Of a stretch of 64,000 nt of DNA, positions 25,886 through 35,236 are shown in pieces (position 1 is the first letter of the stretch; the number at the start of each line of letters is the position of its first letter). Source of the stretch: Clostridia bacterium (GTDB lineage Bacteria > Bacillota > Clostridia > Christensenellales > Christensenellaceae); assembly GCA_017439085.1 (NCBI GenBank), contig JAFRTU010000010.1:47312-111311 (forward strand), read 5' to 3'. The notes below the pieces were generated by a model. That model ran no database searches. It was not told where the DNA came from and saw only the letters and a list, made by a program, of their open reading frames with translations. The translations under genes and the position numbers were made by a program.

Positions 25886-27138
25886 ATCATTATCTGCCCC
25901 ATCATCTCAAGTTCCCTGTCGTCCCTGCTGCCGTTCTTGATGGAGATTCCCTCAATTATTCCAAGCTGTATCATGGACGAGAGAAGAGAGCTTCCTCCGT
26001 AGCTCACAAAGGGAAGCGTGATCCCGGTGAGAGGTATCAGTTTTATTACTCCTCCGATTATTATGAAGCTCTGTACGGAGAGCATCGCCGTGCATCCGAA
26101 TACCAGAAGAGCATCATAGATGCTGTCCGTATTCATCGCTATTATCATTCCTCTGACTATGAAAACGAGGTAGAAGACTATGAGTATAGCCGCGAAGATG
26201 AGTCCGAATTCCTCTCCTATCACGGTGAAGATGTAGTCGGTATGGCTTGCAGGTATGGCGCCCGGCATCCCCTTTCCGAGTCCCGTACCGAAGAGTCCTC
26301 CGCTCGCAAGGGCAAGGAGCCCCTGTACTATCTGATATCCTTCTGCATTATAGCTGGCCCACGGATCCCTCCATATCTCGACCCTTGTTCTCACATGCGA
26401 GAAGAGTCTGTAGGAACCGTAGGCTCCCGCACCGAAAACTCCGATGCCGAGAATCGTGAGCAGTTTCCTTCCTGTTGCGGAATAGAAGAGTATGAGGAAC
26501 GTTGCACAGATGAGCAGTCCCGTACCGAGTTCCTTTGCCACCACCAGGAGAATGACACACACTGCAGTGAATATGATGTAGGGTATGAACGAAGTCAGCT
26601 TGTCCCTGGTCGAGAGGAAATATGCTGAGCTCATTATGAAAAGGATCTTTGCGAACTCGCTCGGCTGGAACGAGAAAGGCCCTATGTTGATCCAGTTCCT
26701 GGCTCCCCCTATTGCCCTTGACAGAACAAGGGTGCTTGCAAGAAGGATCACAGCCCCTCCCATGAACAGCCAGTTCAGTTTTCCGAAGTCCCTGCTGGAC
26801 TTTATGACTGAGATGACTATCATCATCACTGCTGTCCCGAATACGAGGAATATCGCCTGCCTTACGGCATATCTCTGGGAGATCCTGTAGATCTCCACTA
26901 TCCCTACTGACCAGAGGAACTGGGATACCAGTATTACGAAGTGATCCATGCTCCGAAACATCTTCTTCAGGAGATAGTACTGGACTACATTGAATGCGGA
27001 GAGACAAGCGCCCATTATGAGCGCCCAGGGATCGAATACTCCGTTCCTTATCGAAAGAAGAGCGAATGCACTAAGAGTGAAAAGGGTCTGGAGCACCACT
27101 ACGGCTGCCGTACTTCTGGACTGGATCTTACTGTTCAT
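25882..27138 (-). CDS. SEDS peptidoglycan glycosyltransferase (RodA/FtsW family)
   Basis: SEDS proteins polymerise glycan strands from lipid II. This 418-residue protein has about ten to eleven membrane segments, the GGARNWINIGPFSFQPSE region with the conserved Arg and Pro, the VAKELGTG loop, and the family signature TGITLPFVSYGGSS near the C-terminus. Its position between an FHA protein and a class B PBP follows the FhaB-RodA-PbpA order known from Actinobacteria and found in Clostridia. Whether it works in elongation or division cannot be decided here. Confidence 0.93.
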   Translation of the reverse strand: MNSKIQSRSTAAVVVLQTLFTLSAFALLSIRNGVFDPWALIMGACLSAFNVVQYYLLKKMFRSMDHFVILVSQFLWSVGIVEIYRISQRYAVRQAIFLVFGTAVMMIVISVIKSSRDFGKLNWLFMGGAVILLASTLVLSRAIGGARNWINIGPFSFQPSEFAKILFIMSSAYFLSTRDKLTSFIPYIIFTAVCVILLVVAKELGTGLLICATFLILFYSATGRKLLTILGIGVFGAGAYGSYRLFSHVRTRVEIWRDPWASYNAEGYQIVQGLLALASGGLFGTGLGKGMPGAIPASHTDYIFTVIGEEFGLIFAAILIVFYLVFIVRGMIIAMNTDSIYDALLVFGCTAMLSVQSFIIIGGVIKLIPLTGITLPFVSYGGSSLLSSMIQLGIIEGISIKNGSRDDRELEMMGQIMI

Positions 27139-27592
27139 ACAGTTCCTCCAGTTCCGGTCTCAGGAAGATCCTGAACACCACGTTTCCGAGCTGTACTATG
27201 TCCCCCGTCCTCACGGGATATGAGTTAATGGCTTTCCTGCCGTTTATCCTGGTCCCTTTTTTCGTAAGAGGGGTGAACATGAGTCTGTTCCCGTCAAAGG
27301 CCATGTGGGCATGCATCTTCTCGATGCTCTCGTCCCTCACCACGATGTCGGCATTGTGGCCGCTTCCTATGGTGTTCTCCCTTGCAAGCCCTATCCTCGT
27401 ACCTTCTTCTTCCTCCATCCCTCCCACTATCTCAAGATATCCGATGTAGTTTCCGACTTCGCCGAGTACCGTCTTCCTCTCCCTGTATTCTTTTCCCGAT
27501 ATGGAAATGACAAGCCACAGTATGGCTGCGGCAAGGGCGATGAACCAGTATTTCATTCCGATCGCAAGTACCTGGTAAAGAGAGTTCAGCAT
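27128..27592 (-). CDS. Membrane-anchored FHA-domain protein
   Basis: This 154-residue protein has one N-terminal transmembrane segment (about 10-30) and a C-terminal forkhead-associated domain (about 70-150), which binds phosphothreonine peptides. The FHA core is visible: IGSGHNADIVV, then H in KMHAHM, and KKGTRINGR. It overlaps the RodA-type gene by 11 bases. By analogy with FhaB-type proteins it may recruit a Ser/Thr-kinase-phosphorylated partner to the wall machinery; no kinase gene is in this window. Confidence 0.88.
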   Translation of the reverse strand: MLNSLYQVLAIGMKYWFIALAAAILWLVISISGKEYRERKTVLGEVGNYIGYLEIVGGMEEEEGTRIGLARENTIGSGHNADIVVRDESIEKMHAHMAFDGNRLMFTPLTKKGTRINGRKAINSYPVRTGDIVQLGNVVFRIFLRPELEELYEQ

Positions 27593-27595
27593 AAT

Positions 27596-28126
27596 TCATC
27601 TCCTCATGAGGAATCTTCCTATACGGTCGTTATAGAGCCTGACCATAAGGGAATAAGCGAAATCGTACACAAAGAACAGAGCTATGAGTATAAGTATAGT
27701 CAGGTATACGGGTATAGTATCCAGTATCCCGCCGCTGAACGCCTGAAAACACACGAAATATATGAGTGCCGTGAATGCGGCATAATAAACGAATTTGACT
27801 ATCATGGCCGGCAGTTTCCTGAAGCGTTCCTCTATCAGGTACTTTCCGATACCGTAGTGTCCGAACAGGAACACATAGGGAAGGATCATCACCAGCTCTG
27901 GCATGAAAAGAAGCCCGATCGCTGATGATATCAGATATATGAGGAATGCAGCCAGTGGCTGGAATTCGTACAGCATGGGTATGATGAAGATCCCCGATAT
28001 GAAATAAAGGGAGATCCTTCCCGCGGGAAGTATCGCCCCAATATAGAGCGTCAGTACTGTAAGAGCGACCAGCATGGCTCCGAGGCTTATCCTGTATGTC
28101 GGTTTCTGAAACCTGTTTCCTGCCAT
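27596..28126 (-). CDS. Polytopic membrane protein of unknown function
   Basis: The ATG at 28126 overlaps the stop of the J-domain gene (TAATG) and has AGAGG upstream, so I prefer it to the frame's earlier start. The 176-residue product has about five membrane segments and a basic N-terminus and C-terminus. The helices are somewhat reminiscent of ECF S-component or DUF2232-like folds, but I do not recognise a diagnostic motif. Its fixed place between a J-domain protein and an FHA protein suggests a structural or recruiting role in the wall cluster. Confidence 0.7.
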   Translation of the reverse strand: MAGNRFQKPTYRISLGAMLVALTVLTLYIGAILPAGRISLYFISGIFIIPMLYEFQPLAAFLIYLISSAIGLLFMPELVMILPYVFLFGHYGIGKYLIEERFRKLPAMIVKFVYYAAFTALIYFVCFQAFSGGILDTIPVYLTILILIALFFVYDFAYSLMVRLYNDRIGRFLMRR

Positions 28127-28728
28127 TATCTGCAACCTCTGTTTCCGCAGCACAGATCCATCAGACAAAGTCCGAGACAGAGATTGTCAAGATTGCATCC
28201 GTCCGCCGTACTTCCATAGAAATTCCTGAAACCGCCCATCTGATCCATGGTCCTGTATGCCCTTGTAAACTCCATGTTGGTCGGATCCATCTGATATGCG
28301 CTCGAGAACTCGCTCCTTGCGCCGTCCATCCAGCCCTTCCTGAGATAGATGATGCCCTTGAGATAATGCCATTCGGCGTCCCTGTCAGTCATCTGCTCCA
28401 GAAGGACGTCTGCTCCTTCTACGTCTCCGGAATTGATCCTGCTTCTTATATGGGCATACTTCGGGCTTCCCGAATATGCATTGCTGTATGAGGAATAATC
28501 ATAGCCCGAGCCCGCTGAAGAAGAGGAATACGATCCACCGCCGCTCCTGATCCTCTGGATCTCGGTATATGCTGCGTTGATCTCCTTGATCTTCTCTGAA
28601 GCCTGTTCCTTCAGAACGCTGTCGGTATATCTGTCAGGGTGGTATTTCTTGGCCAGAGCTCTGTATGCTTTTTTGATCTCTTCATCGCTTGCGCTTGGAG
28701 AGACACCGAGCACGTCATATGGATTCAT
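28126..28728 (-). CDS. J-domain protein with Cys-rich tail
   Basis: The first 70 residues are a DnaJ-type J domain ([20 protein letters not shown]) with the essential HPD intact in KYHPDRY, so it should stimulate a DnaK-type chaperone. A Gly/Ser/Tyr-rich linker follows (about 78-100), then a helical, TPR-like segment. The last 25 residues contain several Cys ([17 protein letters not shown]). It lacks the zinc-finger region of true DnaJ, so it is a specialised J protein. It overlaps the DUF5685 gene by 14 bases. Confidence 0.85.
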   Translation of the reverse strand: MNPYDVLGVSPSASDEEIKKAYRALAKKYHPDRYTDSVLKEQASEKIKEINAAYTEIQRIRSGGGSYSSSSAGSGYDYSSYSNAYSGSPKYAHIRSRINSGDVEGADVLLEQMTDRDAEWHYLKGIIYLRKGWMDGARSEFSSAYQMDPTNMEFTRAYRTMDQMGGFRNFYGSTADGCNLDNLCLGLCLMDLCCGNRGCR

Positions 28729-29545
28729 TCTTTTTCTTGCCTTTCAGTATCTGTTCGGTCTTTCCCGGGAGTCCTTCGTAGATTATGTTGTCCAGTATCT
28801 CCCTGTTCTTCTTTATGTTCAAGAGGTCATATGCCAGTGTCAGTTTTCTTAGAGAGCTCTTCATGTTGAACGACGCTCTCTCTCTTATATCTTCTTCATT
28901 CCCTTCCAGAAGATTGAAGATGTTGTACGAGCCTTTTTTTCTGTCCTTTTCCCTGTCCTCATATGCATCTGCAAGGTAGATCCATCTTCCAAGATGGTAT
29001 CCGAGCTCCGAAAGTACCTGAGACTGTCCCTGGTAGTCAAGGACTGCCCTCACTATCTTGCCCGACGGATCGGCAGCAAGATCGATATCCTTCGTTTCTT
29101 CCTTCTCCAGGCGTCTCTGTCTGTCGAGTTCATCTCTCAATACACCTGTGACCCAGATATTTACAGAAGAGGCTTTTTCGTAAGCCTTCTTCCAGACGAG
29201 AAGGGGAACCTCTGCGAGGAACATCTCTCCGTCTTCTTTCTTGTCCTTTATGGATTCATATCCGAGCAGCACGTTGACAGCTGCGGCATATGACGTCCAT
29301 GGTGTGCTCACCGAGGTCTGTCTGGTAAAGGGATGGATCACGCATGGGCTTCTGGTCTCTGTCTCTTCTCCCTCGGAAAAGGAGGAGAGCAGCAGGTGTA
29401 CAAAATTGCAGTCATAATTAAGAAGAAGTCTCGGCGATATGCCGTACTTTCCAAGTTCCCTGCAGAGGCCGCAGTAATATGCCCTGTATTTTTCCAGATC
29501 TCTGACTTTGAGCTCCGGTCTGTTCACCGTAACGTATCCGAACAT
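28715..29545 (-). CDS. DUF5685 family protein
   Basis: This 276-residue protein has no membrane segment and starts with [16 protein letters not shown] and the YCGLC motif that marks the DUF5685 family as I know it. It has Cys in that motif and a C-P-C-like context is absent. I chose the ATG at 29545 over one 3 bases upstream, because GAGGT is 6 bases before it. No function is established for the family. It is the first gene of a unit with a J-domain protein, which often goes with this family in Clostridia. Confidence 0.8.
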   Translation of the reverse strand: MFGYVTVNRPELKVRDLEKYRAYYCGLCRELGKYGISPRLLLNYDCNFVHLLLSSFSEGEETETRSPCVIHPFTRQTSVSTPWTSYAAAVNVLLGYESIKDKKEDGEMFLAEVPLLVWKKAYEKASSVNIWVTGVLRDELDRQRRLEKEETKDIDLAADPSGKIVRAVLDYQGQSQVLSELGYHLGRWIYLADAYEDREKDRKKGSYNIFNLLEGNEEDIRERASFNMKSSLRKLTLAYDLLNIKKNREILDNIIYEGLPGKTEQILKGKKKNESI

Positions 29546-29564
29546 CATATTACCTCAGTATATG

Positions 29565-29573
29565 ATTATACCA
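29565..29573 (-). promoter_or_regulatory. Extended -10 promoter ahead of the DUF5685 unit
   Basis: TGGTATAAT on the minus strand gives a consensus -10 with TG extension; the -35 position (GAAACC) is poor. The start site would be about 12 bases before the ribosome binding site. Confidence 0.5.
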
Positions 29574-29675
29574 TTTTTTAGACCATGGTTTCTCCCGCAG
29601 GGCCTTCCGGGACGATAGTTGACAATTATTCCACAGAATATTCACAGATGGACCTGATCTTCCTCCTTTGAAGGC

Positions 29676-29709
29676 AAAAAAAGACCCCCGTCCGAATGAC
29701 GGGGGTCTT
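29676..29709 (-). terminator. Intrinsic terminator of the aspartokinase unit
   Basis: A perfect 12-pair stem (29681-29692 with 29698-29709) with a 5-base loop is followed on the minus strand by seven Ts. Confidence 0.9.
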
Positions 29710-29722
29710 AATCTTCGTTTTT

Positions 29723-31039
29723 TCAGGAATCCCTGAATGCATTGTGTATGGCGATCACTGCTCTCTCGAAGTCTTCATTCTTGACTCCGATTATGATGTT
29801 TATCTCGCTTGAGCCCTGATCGATCATCCTGACATTGATGTCCGCTTCCGCAAGCGCCGAGAACAGTCTTGCGGCAGTACCGATGCTGTCCCTCATCCTC
29901 TTGCCCACCGTAGCTATGAGGGCTATGCCGTTTATTATCTCCACGCTGTCCGGTTCGCAGGATCTGTGTATGTCGTCTATTATGTCGTTGATGCTGCCTC
30001 TTACCTTTGAATCCTCAAGGACTACACATAGAGAGTCTATGCTTGAAGGCATGTGCTCGAACGGTATCCCGTATTTCTCTATGCTTGCAAGTACCCTCCT
30101 GCCGAAGCCGAGTTCCGCGTTCATTCCGGTCTTCTCTATCGAAATGATGGTGAAGTTCTTCTTGCCCGCTATTCCGGTAACGGCCCTGCCCTTGAAGTTC
30201 TCAATCGAGGGCACGATCATGGTCCCGGGATCAGACGGCTCATTTGTGTTCCTTACGTTTATTGGTATCGCATATTTGTATACAGGGAATATCGAATCCT
30301 CATGGAGCACGGAAGCTCCCATATAGCTGAGCTCTCTGAGCTCCCTGTATGTGATGGATTCCACTTTTCCGGGATCGGGCACCAGCCTCGGGTCCACCAT
30401 ATAGAACCCCGATACGTCCGTCCAGTTCTCATAGAGATCCGCTCTTACCGAAGCTGCAACTATGGCACCCGTTATGTCCGATCCTCCTCTGGAGAACGTC
30501 TTTATGTTTCCGTTGGGAAGGCTTCCGTAGAAACCCGGTATGACCGCCCTGTCGATGGACTTCAGTCTTTTTGACAGGAGCTTCTCGGTATTGGTCTCAT
30601 CGTATCTGCCTCTCTTGTCGAAAAGGATCACTTCCGCAGCATCAATGAATGCATAGCCGAGATACTCTGCAAGCAGAAGGCCGTTCAGGTACTCTCCCCT
30701 GCTGGCGGCATAGTCTGCTCCCGCTCCGTTCAAGAGCCTTTCAAGAATGTGATCCAGTTCCCCTTCTATGTTCACTGTAAGTCCCAGTTCGTCCCTTATT
30801 CCGACGAACCTGTCCCTTATCATATTGAAATAGAACTCGTGGTTACCTCCGTTCTCTATCACGTTTTCAAGGGTATACAGAAGGTCTGTTATCTTTATGT
30901 CATATTCCGGGGATTTTCCGGGTGCGGAAGGAACGACATACCTCCTTTCAGGATCTGCCTGAACTATGTCCTTTACCTTTCTCATCTGCCCGGCATCCGC
31001 AAGGGACGATCCTCCGAATTTAACTACTTTTATTCCCAT
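29723..31039 (-). CDS. Aspartate kinase
   Basis: Aspartokinase phosphorylates aspartate, the first step toward lysine, threonine, methionine and diaminopimelate for the cell wall. The 438-residue protein has the KFGGSSLAD N-terminal motif, the RGGSDITGA nucleotide-site segment, and two C-terminal ACT domains (about 305-438) for amino acid feedback. There is no homoserine dehydrogenase fusion. It follows the DUF1015 gene by 18 bases and is closed by a strong terminator. Which amino acid inhibits it cannot be told. Confidence 0.94.
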   Translation of the reverse strand: MGIKVVKFGGSSLADAGQMRKVKDIVQADPERRYVVPSAPGKSPEYDIKITDLLYTLENVIENGGNHEFYFNMIRDRFVGIRDELGLTVNIEGELDHILERLLNGAGADYAASRGEYLNGLLLAEYLGYAFIDAAEVILFDKRGRYDETNTEKLLSKRLKSIDRAVIPGFYGSLPNGNIKTFSRGGSDITGAIVAASVRADLYENWTDVSGFYMVDPRLVPDPGKVESITYRELRELSYMGASVLHEDSIFPVYKYAIPINVRNTNEPSDPGTMIVPSIENFKGRAVTGIAGKKNFTIISIEKTGMNAELGFGRRVLASIEKYGIPFEHMPSSIDSLCVVLEDSKVRGSINDIIDDIHRSCEPDSVEIINGIALIATVGKRMRDSIGTAARLFSALAEADINVRMIDQGSSEINIIIGVKNEDFERAVIAIHNAFRDS

Positions 31040-31057
31040 TTTCCAAACTTGCTCTCT

Positions 31058-32482
31058 TTATCTGTTTTTTCTGAAAAGGCTCGAAAGGAATCCCTTTTCT
31101 TTCTGAGGCGGAGTTTCTTCCTGCTCCTCCTTCTTCACCGGTCCCGCTTCTGCAAGATTTTCGGCAGGCTCGTCCTCTTCCCTTTCTGCGGGTTCGGATA
31201 TGAGCCTTGCTTCTATGTAATAGCGCTTCTCGTTGGCCTCTCCGAGAGAAAAACACTTTTTCGGGAAAACGCCCATCTCCGACAGGCTGTCAAAGAAATC
31301 CGACTTGTTGAGTGCAGGCATCTGGAATCCCAGAGTGTCGTACTCCTGCGTCAGATCCTCGAACTCCTTGTTGCTGTGGATGTATTCCAGATTTGCAAGA
31401 GGATATTCCCTTACAAAGTCCTCTAGCACCGGCTGCAGCTGGTTGATCAGCATCTTGGCTGTGGGAGAATAGACCTCTATCCTTCCCGAGCTGCTCTTGC
31501 TGGTGAAGAATATGACTTCCGGAGCATCGCATACCTGCTGTGAAGGCTTCCTCCTCGAGAATACCAGCCTTGCATCTGCCCCGACCGAGTTCAGGTGGTC
31601 GACTATGTACTGTATGCACATGGAGGAGCTTGCTCCGCTGATGACCCTGTGGATCGGAAGAAGATCCATTGCAGGATCGTGCAGGTTTATGAGCTCGCAC
31701 ATTATATATCGGAGAGGATGATTCTCCATCTCCTCCGGCGTAAGGCCCTTCTTGGTCTCTTCCCATACGGCCTTTGCGGTAGCGAAGGAGTGATTGCCGT
31801 CCCCTACGCAGAATCTCATGCCGTCTCTCATCTTGAGTTTGGAAAGCTGCGTGAGGATGTCGTTCTCTATCTTCTTGTCAGTGATGAGATATCCGGTCGC
31901 ACGTCCGCCATGCATCATGAGGTCGACATCATATATCTTCGTGAATGATTCTCTCTTCCTCCATATCGGCTCGATGACTCTGAAATGAGGGTCATCCATT
32001 AGGAGAATGACATGGGGAACTTCGAGCTCTGCTTCGCTCCTTATCTCTATCCTTGCATCGACTCTCTCGTCCAGGACTTCCTCGCTGGCCCTGATCTCGC
32101 TCTTTTTGAAGGGATCCTCGTCGAACTTCTCCAGGTCAACGGTGACCATGAGTCCCTTTCTGACTCTTCTGTTGAAAGTCCTCTCAACGAGTATGAACCC
32201 TTTCGGAAGAAGAGTGACTATCCCGTCATCCAGATATCTGCTCATGGTAGCCTTGATGTCGTCTATCATTGCATCCCTGTCCGGTGAGCTGAGATATATC
32301 TCGGGAAGGGTAATATGCAGCGTGGAGGGGCTTCCTCCCACTATCTTTTCCACGTCTCTCCAGTAAGTCTCGTTGGTCGTATACTGATCGCATGCTATGA
32401 CGGCCCATTTTCTCATGTTGACCCTTCTGTCGGGTATCAGAGCCTCAGGTGGAAATATCCCTATATTCTGTTCCAGTTCCAT
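31058..32482 (-). CDS. DUF1015 family protein with charged C-terminal tail
   Basis: This 474-residue protein matches the DUF1015 family: an N-terminal region with ALIPDRR and the CDQYTTN segment, and GDGNHSFATAKA near the middle with conserved Asp, Asn and His. The family is uncharacterised. The last 45 residues are different in kind: a Glu/Pro-rich stretch followed by a basic, hydrophobic end (FLSSLFRKNR). I do not remember this tail from the family. It is the first gene of the aspartokinase unit. Confidence 0.8.
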   Translation of the reverse strand: MELEQNIGIFPPEALIPDRRVNMRKWAVIACDQYTTNETYWRDVEKIVGGSPSTLHITLPEIYLSSPDRDAMIDDIKATMSRYLDDGIVTLLPKGFILVERTFNRRVRKGLMVTVDLEKFDEDPFKKSEIRASEEVLDERVDARIEIRSEAELEVPHVILLMDDPHFRVIEPIWRKRESFTKIYDVDLMMHGGRATGYLITDKKIENDILTQLSKLKMRDGMRFCVGDGNHSFATAKAVWEETKKGLTPEEMENHPLRYIMCELINLHDPAMDLLPIHRVISGASSSMCIQYIVDHLNSVGADARLVFSRRKPSQQVCDAPEVIFFTSKSSSGRIEVYSPTAKMLINQLQPVLEDFVREYPLANLEYIHSNKEFEDLTQEYDTLGFQMPALNKSDFFDSLSEMGVFPKKCFSLGEANEKRYYIEARLISEPAEREEDEPAENLAEAGPVKKEEQEETPPQKEKGFLSSLFRKNR

Positions 32483-32561
32483 ATGCGCGTCCTTTCATCT
32501 TACCGGGAAAGACTCCCTTTCCCTCAGGTCAAGCCCAGATGAGCATTCTTTTATAGACTAT

Positions 32562-32590
32562 AATATAGCATAATACCCGAGGGTGTTCAA
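32562..32590 (-). promoter_or_regulatory. Promoter of DUF1015-aspartokinase
   Basis: TTGAAC (32590-32585) and TATATT (32567-32562) on the minus strand are 17 bases apart, with TGC directly before the -10. Confidence 0.7.
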
Positions 32591-32659
32591 CTTGCCGGAC
32601 TCGCACCGGGTATGCGGCGGAATCCCCCTACGTTCCCGAAATCCGTGCCATCATGCAAG
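32591..32659. other. GC-rich, structured-looking element of unknown nature
   Basis: This 69-base block sits between the divergent DUF1015 and leuS promoters and is much richer in G and C than its flanks. Its ends are complementary (CTTGC at 32591-32595, GCAAG at 32655-32659). Inside, further complementary pieces are visible on the minus strand: CGGATT with AGTCCG, and GCAC with GTGC. It has no open frame of note and I could not match it to SRP RNA, tRNA, a T-box leader or a known riboswitch. Confidence 0.4.
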
Positions 32660-32684
32660 ATTTCCTTACCTAAACCGATTGTTA

Positions 32685-32693
32685 TGATATAAT
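32685..32693 (+). promoter_or_regulatory. Extended -10 promoter of leuS
   Basis: TGATATAAT gives a consensus -10 with TG extension, about 50 bases before the leuS start; there is no good -35. Confidence 0.5.
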
Positions 32694-32742
32694 GAATTCT
32701 AACTTATTTAACACAGATATCGTTTTATTTGAGGTGACATAT

Positions 32743-35175
32743 ATGAATCTGCCTGAGATCGAAAAGAAATGGCAAAAGAAGTGGGAAGACACCAGGCTCT
32801 ACAGCTTTGACAGGAACAGCGATAAGCCAAAGAAATACGTGCTTGAGATGTTCTCTTACCCTTCCGGAGCAAAGCTCCATGTCGGGCACTGGTATAATTT
32901 CGGCCTGGCCGACACCTATGCGAGATACCAGCGCATGAAGGGCTACAACGTATTCCATCCGATGGGATTCGACGCATTCGGACTCCCTGCCGAGAACTAC
33001 GCCATAAAGACAGGCATCCATCCCTATGACTCCACGGTAGCCAACATAGCCACTATGGAAAGACAGCTTAAGGAGATGGGAGCTTCCTTTGACTGGGATT
33101 ATGAAGTCAAGACCTGCATGCCCGATTACTACAAATGGACTCAGTGGTGCTTCCTCCAGCTCTACAAGAACGGACTCGCCTACAGGGCATCCGCTCCGGT
33201 GAACTGGTGTCCGAAGTGCAACACCGTGCTTGCAAACGAGCAGGTGGTGGACGGTCTCTGCGAGAGATGCGGCACCCCGGTAATCAGAAAGCACCTTACC
33301 CAGTGGTTCTTCAGGATCACCAAATATGCAGAAGAGCTCATAGACGGACTCGAAGGCCTTGACTGGCCCGAAAAGACCAAGCTCATGCAGAAGAACTGGA
33401 TAGGAAAATCCACGGGTAGCGAGATCACCTTCAGGATCGAAGGAGGCGGAGAGTTCTCCGTGTTCACGACACGTGCGGACACGCTTAACGGAGTCACGTA
33501 TGTCGTCATCTCCCCTGAGCATCCTCTCATCGACAGCCTTACGACTCCTGAACAGAAGGAAGCCGTGGAAGCATACAAGGAATATGCTTCTAAAGCAAAT
33601 GAGATAGAGAGGCTCTCGACTTCAAGAGAAAAGACCGGAGTTTTCACCGGTTCATATGCGATAAATCCGATCAACGGAAGAAAAGTCCCTATCTGGGCTG
33701 CTGACTACGTGCTCGCAAGCTACGGTACCGGCGTCGTCATGGCCGTTCCGGCACACGATGAGAGAGACTTCGAGTTTGCAGGCAAGTACGGACTTCCAAT
33801 AGAGAGAGTCGTAGCCGGAAAGAACGAAGGGCAGAACGACGATCTTCCGTTCACTGACTACGAGGGAGTCCTCGTGAACAGCGGTCAGTTCGACGGTCTT
33901 ACGGTGACCGAAGGCAAAAAGGCCATAACCTCCTTCCTCGAGAAGACCGGTCAGGCTCAGTTCAAGACCACATACAGGCTCAGGGACTGGCTCATATCCA
34001 GACAGAGATACTGGGGTGCCCCGATACCGATAATCCACTGTGAGGACTGCGGAGACGTTCCGGTCCCCGAAGAGGATCTTCCTGTAGCTCTCCCCTATGA
34101 TGTGGACTTCACTCCGGACGGCACATCTCCTCTTGCAAAGCATGAAGGCTTTATGAACTGCAAGTGCCCGAGATGCGGCAGACCGGCAAGAAGAGATCCT
34201 GATACCATGGACACGTTCGTGTGCTCATCCTGGTACTTCCTCAGATATCCGGACAACAGGGACGACAAGATGGCATGGGATCCCAAGATCATCAACAGGA
34301 TGCTCCCCGTCGACAAGTATGTCGGAGGAGCAGAGCATGCATGCATGCACCTTCTCTATGCCCGCTTCTTCGTGAAGGCCTTCCGCGATATGGGATACCT
34401 CTCCTTTGATGAACCGTTCCTTTCCCTCACGCACCAGGGCACGATCCTCGGACCGGACGGAGAGAAGATGAGCAAGTCCAAGGGCAACGTGGTATCTCCT
34501 GATGAATATATCTCCAAATACGGTTCGGATGCCTTCAGGATGTATCTCGGATTCGGATTCGCATACGTGGAAGGCGGACCGTGGAATGACGGCGGAATAA
34601 GGTCAGTCGCCAAATATCTCGACAGAGTGGAAAGGCTCGTGAACAAGATCTGGGCTGATGATCCTTCAGTCGGAAGGACAGACGAAGACAGGACAGTGAA
34701 CCTTGTGCTCCACAGGACCATCAAGGCCGTGGACCAGGATCTGAACACCTTCTCCTTCAATACGGCCATCGCAAGGCTCATGGAGCTCACTAACGCTCTG
34801 TACAAGTATACCGATGAGGAATACAACGTTTCCTTTGCGCGCAGCTGCATCAGGACCCTCCTGAAGCTTCTTGCTCCTTTCGCTCCTCATTTCTCAGAAG
34901 AGCTCTGGGAACAGATAGGAGAAGATTACAGCATCTTCAATCAGGATTTCCCGACGTACGAGGAGAAATATCTGGTGGAAGACGAGATCACCTATCCTCT
35001 TCAGATCAACGGAAGAGTGAAGGACAGGTTCTCCATCTCCAAGGATGCCACGAAGGAAGAGATCGAAGAATATGTCATGAAGAACTTCTCCGATGTCTTC
35101 AGCGGTTTTGATATCGTTAAGAAGGTCATCGTTCCGGGAAGGATAGTGAACATAGTCGTAAAACCGAAACAGTAA
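32743..35175 (+). CDS. leuS: Leucyl-tRNA synthetase
   Basis: LeuS charges tRNA-Leu. The 810-residue class I synthetase has the HIGH-type motif HVGHW near residue 40, the CP1 editing domain in the middle with a TxxDT-like segment, a zinc-type Cys cluster (CPKC and CERC; also CPRC), the KMSKS motif intact as EKMSKSKGN, and the anticodon-binding C-terminus. I chose the ATG at 32743 because GAGGTGAC lies 6 bases upstream; an earlier in-frame ATG at 32692 sits in the promoter. I searched the leader for a T-box and found none. Confidence 0.96.
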   Translation: MNLPEIEKKWQKKWEDTRLYSFDRNSDKPKKYVLEMFSYPSGAKLHVGHWYNFGLADTYARYQRMKGYNVFHPMGFDAFGLPAENYAIKTGIHPYDSTVANIATMERQLKEMGASFDWDYEVKTCMPDYYKWTQWCFLQLYKNGLAYRASAPVNWCPKCNTVLANEQVVDGLCERCGTPVIRKHLTQWFFRITKYAEELIDGLEGLDWPEKTKLMQKNWIGKSTGSEITFRIEGGGEFSVFTTRADTLNGVTYVVISPEHPLIDSLTTPEQKEAVEAYKEYASKANEIERLSTSREKTGVFTGSYAINPINGRKVPIWAADYVLASYGTGVVMAVPAHDERDFEFAGKYGLPIERVVAGKNEGQNDDLPFTDYEGVLVNSGQFDGLTVTEGKKAITSFLEKTGQAQFKTTYRLRDWLISRQRYWGAPIPIIHCEDCGDVPVPEEDLPVALPYDVDFTPDGTSPLAKHEGFMNCKCPRCGRPARRDPDTMDTFVCSSWYFLRYPDNRDDKMAWDPKIINRMLPVDKYVGGAEHACMHLLYARFFVKAFRDMGYLSFDEPFLSLTHQGTILGPDGEKMSKSKGNVVSPDEYISKYGSDAFRMYLGFGFAYVEGGPWNDGGIRSVAKYLDRVERLVNKIWADDPSVGRTDEDRTVNLVLHRTIKAVDQDLNTFSFNTAIARLMELTNALYKYTDEEYNVSFARSCIRTLLKLLAPFAPHFSEELWEQIGEDYSIFNQDFPTYEEKYLVEDEITYPLQINGRVKDRFSISKDATKEEIEEYVMKNFSDVFSGFDIVKKVIVPGRIVNIVVKPKQ

Positions 35176-35186
35176 ATAAAGACAAA

Positions 35187-35224
35187 TGTAAAAGAGGGAG
35201 ACAAGGAAGTCTCCCTCTTTTACA
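35187..35224 (+). terminator. Intrinsic terminator of leuS, probably bidirectional
   Basis: A perfect 16-pair stem (35187-35202 with 35209-35224), with a TTTT within its 3' arm and an AAAA within the 5' arm, separates leuS from the convergent zinc-ribbon gene. Confidence 0.8.
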
Positions 35225-35236
35225 TAGTCCAAAAGA

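Noticed and set aside
32483..32742. Possible T-box leader or SRP RNA upstream of leuS
   Set aside because: No UGGNACCGCG-type antiterminator, no specifier loop and no SRP GGAAGGNAGC signature are present on either strand.
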